Shown here one piece after another: positions 57,909 through 64,000 of a stretch of DNA of 64,000 nucleotides. The notes beneath the pieces were generated by a model. That model was not told where the DNA came from, made no database searches, and saw nothing but the letters and a program-made list of their open reading frames with translations. The stretch spans positions 7,626,001-7,690,000 of the forward strand of contig NC_048555.1 in the NCBI RefSeq assembly GCF_902806685.2. The letters are read 5' to 3'. The DNA comes from Maniola hyperantus (lineage: Eukaryota > Arthropoda > Insecta > Lepidoptera > Nymphalidae). Within the stretch, counting starts at the first letter, position 1, and every line of letters begins with the position of its first letter. A program made the translations under genes and the position numbers.

Positions 57909-58190
57909 GCTGTGATAGCCTAGTGGTTAGACTTCGGTCATCTATTCGAGGGGGTTCGATTCCGAACTTTTCCGAACTGTGTGCGTTTCAAGTAATTAAA
58001 TACTTGTCACTTGCTTTAATGGTGAAGAACATCGTCAGAAAACGTTCATGCCTGAGAGTTCTCTATCATGTGTAAAAAGGTCTGTGAAATCTGCTAATTT
58101 GCATTTGGCCAGCATGGTGGACTAAGTACCTCTCATTCTGAAGGGAGGCTCGTACTCTGTAGCAGGCTGTCGATGAATTGAAATGACTCT
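57909..58190 (+). mobile_element. Metulj-like SINE, copy j
   Basis: Head GCTGTGATAGCCTAGTGGTT, then a diverged body, ending near CTGTAGCAGGCTGTCGATGA. Followed 50 bp downstream by the second SINE type; that junction recurs inverted at 63.6-63.9 kb. Confidence 0.8.
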
Positions 58191-58240
58191 TGGCAAGGTA
58201 ACTATAATCCATAATATATACTATAAACCATATTATATTT

Positions 58241-58415
58241 GAGCCTCAATAGCTCAACCGGTATAGGAGTGGACTGAAAACCGAAAGGTCGACGGTTCAA
58301 ATCCCGCCCGTTGCACTATTGTCGTACCTACTCCTAGCACAAGCCTGACGCTTAGTTGGAGAGGAAAGGGGAATATTAGTCATTTAATATGGCTAATATT
58401 CTTTAAAAAAAAGAA
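58241..58415 (+). mobile_element. tRNA-derived SINE (second type)
   Basis: Head GAGCCTCAATAGCTCAACCG, box B-like GACGGTTCAAATCCC, then a short body with TACTCCTAGCACAAGCCTG and GGAAAGGGGAATATTAGTCA and an A-rich end. Distinct from the Metulj-like family. Confidence 0.85.
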
Positions 58416-58834
58416 AAAAAAGTCTTTAAAGCTTGATTAGTTTCCGAATTGAATAGCATCTGTGACAGGCAAGCACGGGCTATTCTTTTTTTTAAGCGTT
58501 TTTTTCTTTCCATTACTATACAAATACATACGTGCTAGGTGGAATTTTAATCAATTGTACAATACAGATTACCCAATAAAGCAACAGTGGAATCCACAAT
58601 AAATGTAGCAAAGGAACCATGCAAGGCATATAAATTTCCCATTTCGCCGACTGCAAGCAGCTCGAAGCTACAATTTAGCAGTAAATGAAGCGTTAGTTTG
58701 TGGAAATAAATATCGAAGACTGAGTACGCGGAATGAGCGAATGTAAGCTAGATTTCTCACTTCACTTGCGACGTGTTTCGCTTTTGTAGTAAAGCACACG
58801 GGGAATAGGCACTTATAAATAAACCTCTTGCCTA

Positions 58835-59030
58835 GTAAGAATAATGTTATGATGTCGGCGTCCTGTTGGTTTGTCCTCCAATCACGTAGCAACAGAGCTA
58901 CGGATCGACGTGATTTTTCACATGGGTATAGTTAAAGATCTGGAGAGAGACATAGGCTACAATGAAATCCCAGGGCATTTTTAAAGCCTAAATCCACGCA
59001 AGTGAAATCCCTGGCATCAGCTAATTGATA
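58835..59030 (+). repeat. Same family, sense copy
   Basis: TTGGTTTGTCCTCCAATCAC, GATCGACGTGATTTTTCACA, GAGACATAGGCTACAATGAA; an internal segment is missing. Confidence 0.75.
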
Positions 59031-59064
59031 ATAGGAATACTCGATAATATTGATATCTTATAAG

Positions 59065-59275
59065 TTACTAGCTTATGCTCGCGACTTTGTCCACATGGAC
59101 TACACGAATTACAAACCCCTATTTCACCCTGTTGCGGTTGAATTTTCATAAATCCTTTCTTAGCGGATGCCTACGTCATAATAGCTACCTGCATGCCAAA
59201 TTTTAGCCGGATCCGTCCACAGTTCGAGCTGTGCATTGATAAATCAATTAGTTAGTCAGTCAGTCACCTTTTCAA
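59065..59275 (-). repeat. 'GACTGACTGA' dispersed repeat, reverse copy
   Basis: CTAGCTTATGCTCGCGACTT at one end, CAGTCAGTCACCTTTTC at the other; same internal blocks in antisense. Confidence 0.8.
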
Positions 59276-60360
59276 TTAACATACTTATTTAGATTTTTCT
59301 TCTTTCGTCTTTTAAAAACAAATAACTTCTCTAGACGGCACTTTATGAGTTAATAAATAGATAACTACTAGATACACTATGTAGTTGCAATCAAACATTA
59401 TAGAGGAACATCACAAAACAAACAGTACTCGATTATCTATTGCAGTTCACAAACAATTGTTTTCCACGCTGCAATTTCGCCGCAAATAAAGCATTGGTTT
59501 GCGGAAATAAATATCAAAGCTTGAATAAGCGAAGTAAGAGAAAATGCGCTTGCTTTCTCAGCTCGCTTGCTATGTGTTTCGCTTCTTAATAAGCCTAGTC
59601 CTAGAACATGTTGATTAGAAACTTCTAGGTCTTAGTTATTTGTTTTTGTGTCAAATGTATATTAATTACTAACTGCGTGTAGGAAAGTACATAAATATAA
59701 GGTGCCATTAGTTAACTCTAATTAATTAAAGGTGAAGATCTGACAAATTTTTCTGAAAATGGAGGAAAGAATAGCAACAAATCATTCGCAATAATTAATG
59801 TCTGTAAAAATTTGATAAAGTTTTAAGTTTTAGCTATACGTAATACCCATTACATACTATTATATATCTAATAATATTATGTCCTTTATAAGTAGGTATA
59901 GGTAGCAGGTGCGTTTCCGCGATTTTTTATAATCGCAAATCCTACTGCTTCAAATTTTAAATTACTTAGGTACTCACTATCTGACGTAGGCACATAAGGC
60001 GGGATAATATAAAAATATTGCTTCTGTTTTTTCCAGTTTTGCTAAGAAGTGAAAAACATCTTAGAAAGTTTATCGCAAAGTAAAATCTCGAGTTGTATTT
60101 ACCACACCCGTGTTATCAATGATCAACATTGAAAGTTAAAGTCCTGGCACCATGCCAAAACAATACTTGATCTAGAATTCTAGATCTCAGATTGAAAGGA
60201 GGTCATAAAGCTTTACCCATTCTAACAACTACAACAAAACAATATTTATACCTACCGCTTCTGTAATAAGTAGACCTACTTATTTGATGTTATGAAACTC
60301 CCCATTTTCCAGCTCAGCAGTACCTACCTAAAATAACTTCGCCTTGTTGAGAGGCGCCTA

Positions 60361-60470
60361 TAAGACACGACAGGTCGAGATGGAAATCGGGGTATGAGGT
60401 GGAGGGGAAGCCCCGTACACCCGCACGTCACCCGCACTATACCGCACCGGGTTAGCGCGGGGGTTAGCGA
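60361..60470. mobile_element. GC-rich foldback element, copy 11 (right arm missing)
   Basis: TAAGACACGACAGGTCGAGA, then the core up to GGGTTAGCGCGGGGGTTAGC, where similarity stops. Confidence 0.8.
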
Positions 60471-61069
60471 AATTTTTTACTCGACGAAAAAGATTCTTGT
60501 ACACATTGGCCCATCATACTCGGCGCATGCACTCGACGAACGTGTACTTGGCGTACATTATTTTGTCACATGTGTCCGGTACTGGCTGATTTGCCTACTT
60601 TTGTAGGCTTTTCATACAAACATCGAAGAATATTGGCGCACTTTGAAAACAGCGTTAACACACTTGCCAAACGAATTGGGCCAATGTTTACTGGACCCTT
60701 TATAAATACGTTACAATAATATTATCATCACAGTGTACAGAAATCACACTACGTTCTAAAGCGAGTTTCTAAATGAGTTTCAAAGACGTTATTACGAAAT
60801 TACATATTAAAGCTTTACTTTAAGTTTGTTGCGAGGAGATTCGCAATCTCTGTAATATTATGAATAGCTACTAAAATTCTAAATCTTGCTCGTGAATAAA
60901 GTTATAACTTTATAGCATTAAATTAACTTTTCACGGTCTTATGTAGGTACTAGGTACGTAAAAGATATGAGACGATTGTAGAGACACTTAAGTAGGTATG
61001 AGTGAGCCAGGCCTAAAATAATATCACCCGCTGATTGTGACCAGGCAGTCATCATTACATACTGTTTGG

Positions 61070-61197
61070 TGTTAGAGAGAGAGCCAGCGCGTGCGAGACT
61101 TTCGGTATTTTATAAAAGCTGAAAGTTTCTCTGCGTATTGTCCCCAACACTGGGAGGAACGTTTGCTTGGATCACGGTGGCTTTGGGAGATAACAGG
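61070..61197 (+). promoter_or_regulatory. Candidate TATA promoter with short exon
   Basis: TATTTTATAAAAGCTG at about 61106-61121, followed ~80 bp later by GGAGATAACAG|GTAATAAAG, a plausible donor. No coding frame identified. Confidence 0.25.
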
Positions 61198-62058
61198 TAA
61201 TAAAGGTGTAAAAAACCTGACGTCAAAGTAAAAAGTCTAAACACTTTTCAATAAATTAATCTAGAAATAGACACGTCAAACCATTTTGAGAAATTTTTCC
61301 TAGTCCAAAAATAACTTTTCCAAACGCCCTAAATATACTCCAATCTTCAAATGGAAAACAATAATGTCAATAAAATCCTTCAAGTATTGGCAGTGCAAAC
61401 ATCTCATTCGCAAGTGGTAACCAACTTGGGAAGATATTCCCCGCCCCTGCGATTTCTATGCAATGTAGTGTGAAACGGGGTTGGGTGGATATAGTGTTGG
61501 GGGTCTTTATAAGTTGGCCGGGAGTTTCGCAGCCCTCAAATATTGCTGATATGCAAACCCCAAGATGTACAGATCGGAAAAGTTTTCCGAATTGAAAGTT
61601 ATTTCGTTGAGTATTTTGCGCCGTTTGGGCATGGAGAATGGTTTCAGAAATTGCAAAAAAAAACATGTGCATCACAATGAAAATGGAATTTGTCTGTTTC
61701 GGAAATATAGACAGTCAAGTATTTTATTGAAATAGAATAATATAATTTTGTAATAGTCCATACAAAAACAAAGAGACATTTTTAAGTAGACTAACATAAT
61801 ATAAATAAATAATTCTGATTTTGACTTTGAATGATAATAAATTAAGTACAATATTTTATCTCAACTAAGCATAAGCTTGTACAGCTACCAATTTATAGTC
61901 TAACAAGTATTGGTACGGAACCAACTATTTCTTAGATTTTTAGTTCGCCCGCACGTTCGTTCGTTTTATTTTACGTAGGCTTTTTAAGCCCCTTAAAATA
62001 AAATATTGTGGCTGATTCCTTGTACACAATTACGTATTAAAGTAAACAAAATTGGAGT

Positions 62059-62209
62059 CTAAAGCCTACTTGCACAAAGAAAGTTAAACTGATCAGTTTA
62101 ACTATTTAGTGGATTATTGAGAAGAAAAATGTGGTTGCCAAAAAATTCCAGCATTAACAAAAAACACTAAATCAGTTTACCTAAGTGTCTTTGTGCAAAC
62201 GGGCCTAAA
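62059..62209. mobile_element. Foldback MITE
   Basis: TAAAGCCTACTTGCACAAAG and CTTTGTGCAAACGGGCCTAA at the ends; inner GTTAAACTGATCAGTTTAAC / ATCAGTTTACCTAAG. 151 bp. Confidence 0.78.
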
Positions 62210-62299
62210 TCTAATGCTATTCTTTTCCGCGGGGAACATTATGACGTAATTAATTTAGACTTATTTTTTTAACAAATTTTTAAATGCATATCAAACATC

Positions 62300-62373
62300 G
62301 CGGAACCGGCAAGATTCGAACCTGCGTCTCCTGGGATTGCGCTCGACTTTATGACCGCTAAGCCACGGTTCGC
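62300..62373 (-). mobile_element. tRNA-like sequence, probably tRNA-derived repeat or pseudogene
   Basis: On the minus strand it has box A TGGCTTAGCGG, box B GGTTCGAATC, a good T stem (GCAGG/CTTGC) and an acceptor stem with one mismatch at 1-72. The region between the D and T arms does not form an anticodon stem, so a functional tRNA is unlikely. Confidence 0.55.
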
Positions 62374-62599
62374 TTGATGCCAGTGACGAAATTTTTTGTA
62401 TGTTCACTCAGTACTGAAGCGACTGTTAATGCCATCTAGTATAGCGAGTTATCGAAACTTTTATTTATTTATGTTATATAACTTTGGAGATTTTGTATAA
62501 AAGAATTAGTTAGCCACAATGTTTATCTTTGGTATTTCGATATCGTTGGCTGGGCGGGAGTATCGCTGCCCTCAAATGGGTTAATCGCTCGGAGTCGTT

Positions 62600-62726
62600 G
62601 GTGGCAGCTGCACCTGACGGCTTGAATTACGATATTACCGCTGTAATAGGCGCGATGCGGATATAAAAACCAGTCGGTACAACCTTGTATGTTTGCGTTT
62701 TGGTATTGCTTACAGTTGGTGTTAGG
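62600..62726 (+). promoter_or_regulatory. Candidate TATA promoter with E-boxes
   Basis: CAGCTGCACCTG (two overlapping E-box-like hexamers, about 62607) precedes GGATATAAAAACC at about 62659-62671. A possible donor GTTAG|GTAAAA follows at 62726. The coding gene, if any, lies beyond the window. Confidence 0.25.
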
Positions 62727-62839
62727 TAAAAAGACTTCTCGAGTCTGAAATTACAGTGCAAGGGACGCATAGCTACTTACTATACCTTCCTTCTGCGCAA
62801 CTATAGTGAAAGGTTGATTTTTTTAATTTACTTTTTATT

Positions 62840-62990
62840 CGATTACAAGTTAGCCCTTGACTGCAATCTCACCTGGTGGTAAGTGATGATCACAGATTAG
62901 AGAAGTATCTGTGGTCTAAGATGGTAGCCGAATAACTTGAAAGGGGTGTATGGCTGTTTTATTAAACCCATACCATATATTGGTTAGTAC
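62840..62990. repeat. Reverse copy of the 'ACCACCAGGTGAGATTG' repeat
   Basis: TACAAGTTAGCCCTTGACTG, CAATCTCACCTGGTGGTAAG, then AAGATGGTAGCCGAATAACT. Confidence 0.7.
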
Positions 62991-63625
62991 ACGGCACCGT
63001 ACCAGAACGCTAAATCGCTTTGCGCACGACTTTGTGGGTAGAATGGTAACGAGCCACGGCCGTAGGCTCCCATTAGAGCAGACCAGTGACAAAATATAAA
63101 TTAGTTACACATTCTGAAACTGCCCCTACCGGAAATCGATCCCAGGACCTCCCGCTTGATAGACACGAACGACAGACAGACAACGAAATCCTTTTTACCT
63201 TTAAGGTAGGTACGGAACCGTGAAAATTAAAAAGTAAGTAAGTACATCTTGTACGATGGTATAGAACCCAATCTATGCAAGTTCGACTTGCACTTGGCCG
63301 GTTTTTTCTACTCTGTAATTAAAAAAAGTTATTTAAAAAACGGCGAACAGGTTTTTATTTGACGTTGTACCCGCTCACTAGAGAAGGGTTGCCTCGCTTT
63401 ATTTAATCAAATATTTACATCATTTGCATACAACGTGGGTCTGACATTTTCTCCTTTTTACGATGTCAATAATATATTCTATGCGAGAATTTCATGAGGT
63501 GTCACACGGCTGCCATAGCCACCCGGCACCCGCCGCTTACGTTTCAATCTGCATCCTTTTAAGTATTCATTAAAATAATGGTGACCGCGACGGAGATAGA
63601 GGTTTTTGAAAATCCCACGGGAACT

Positions 63626-63801
63626 TTTTTTTTTTTTTAAAGAATATTAGCCATGTTAAATGACTAATATTCCCCTTTCCTCTCCAATTAAGCGGCAGGC
63701 CTGTGCTAGGAGTAGGTACGACAATAGTGCAACGGGCGGGATTTGAACCGTCGACCTTTCGGTTTTCATTCCACTCCTATACCGGTTGAGCTATTGAGGC
63801 T
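63626..63801 (-). mobile_element. tRNA-derived SINE (second type), reverse copy
   Basis: Near-identical reverse complement of the copy at 58241, including the oligo(T) (A-tail complement) at 63626-63639 and GGCGGGATTTGAACCGTCGA. Confidence 0.85.
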
Positions 63802-63851
63802 CAAATATAATATGGTTTATAGTATATATGGATTATAGTTACCTTGCCAAC

Positions 63852-63941
63852 AGTCATTTCAATTCATCGACAGCCTGCTACTGAGTACGAGCCTCCCTTC
63901 AGAATGAGAGGTACTTAGTCCACCATGCTGGCCAAATACAT
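63852..63941 (-). mobile_element. Metulj-like SINE 3' fragment
   Basis: The reverse complement matches the 3' part of copy j (TTGGCCAGCATGGTGGACTA and CTCGTACTC). Part of the inverted composite duplication. Confidence 0.8.
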
Positions 63942-63984
63942 TTCGGTTTTCAGTCCACTCCTATACCGGTTGAGCTATTGAGGC
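63942..63984 (-). mobile_element. Head fragment of the second SINE type
   Basis: TTTCGGTTTTCAGTCCACTC and CTATACCGGTTGAGCTATTG repeat the tRNA-like head already present at 63745-63801, so a second partial copy abuts the composite. Confidence 0.75.
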
Positions 63985-64000
63985 TCTAAATAATATTGTT

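Larger units (their letters stand above)
59276..62058. other. AT-rich intergenic with one truncated foldback and one candidate promoter
   Basis: No gene identified. A 102-codon minus-strand frame at 61675-61367 has no recognisable domain and lies in moderately GC-rich sequence; it could be an exon but nothing supports this. Confidence 0.45.

Noticed and set aside
61367..61675. 102-codon minus-strand frame
   Set aside because: No recognisable motif or neighbouring exon. Left as unsupported rather than called a gene.
62300..62373. Functional tRNA gene
   Set aside because: Boxes A and B are good but no anticodon stem can be formed; more likely a tRNA-derived repeat.
1..64000. Endogenous viral or toxin genes
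   Set aside because: No capsid, envelope, viral polymerase or toxin-like reading frame was recognised; the only reverse-transcriptase pieces are LINE-type.

Overview
The window looks like nuclear DNA from a butterfly or moth (Lepidoptera). It is AT-rich, its genes have GT-AG introns, TAGGTA/ACCTAC runs are abundant, and it is full of tRNA-derived SINEs, foldback MITEs and decayed LINE pieces typical of lepidopteran genomes. Nothing bacterial, organellar or viral was seen. Species cannot be named from the sequence.

Three conserved housekeeping genes lie in the first 26 kb. (1) RPB5/RPABC1, the 210-residue subunit shared by RNA polymerases I, II and III, is on the minus strand in six exons (15326 down to 11225). 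(2) A LEPROT/Vps55-family endosomal membrane protein is on the plus strand in four exons (15862-19397). It is divergent from RPB5 across a 535-bp gap. (3) Arp3, an Arp2/3 complex subunit, is on the plus strand as one uninterrupted 418-codon reading frame (24165-25421).

The most striking structure is 6075-11702, exactly six head-to-tail copies of a 938-bp unit. Read on the minus strand, every unit contains the terminal coding exon of RPB5 (3' splice site, last 21 codons, stop, AATAAA). A gene with five unique upstream exons is therefore followed by six apparently identical last exons. Each unit also carries a SINE head and a 146-bp hAT-like MITE with an 8-bp target duplication, so both insertions predate the amplification. 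The outer margin of copy 1 is diverged and copy 6 has one visible substitution, as expected for an array homogenised from the inside.

From 26 kb to 64 kb I found no complete gene. This part is a mosaic of SINEs, at least ten foldback or TIR element types, LINE fragments and short perfect hairpins. Notable items are a GC-rich foldback family (12 copies from 16.7 to 60.5 kb), a perfect 213-bp tandem duplication at 26749-27174, a 1.7-kb TIR transposon with repeated GTACGAA motifs at 49528-51256, and an inverted 300-bp composite-SINE duplication (58.1 and 63.6 kb). A CpG-rich block with a good splice donor (43310-43652) and two TATA-type sites (61.1 and 62.66 kb) may be promoters or first exons of genes beyond the window; this is weakly supported.

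The three genes act in unrelated basic processes (transcription, endosomal sorting, actin nucleation). No operon-like logic is implied beyond the likely shared RPB5/LEPROT promoter region.
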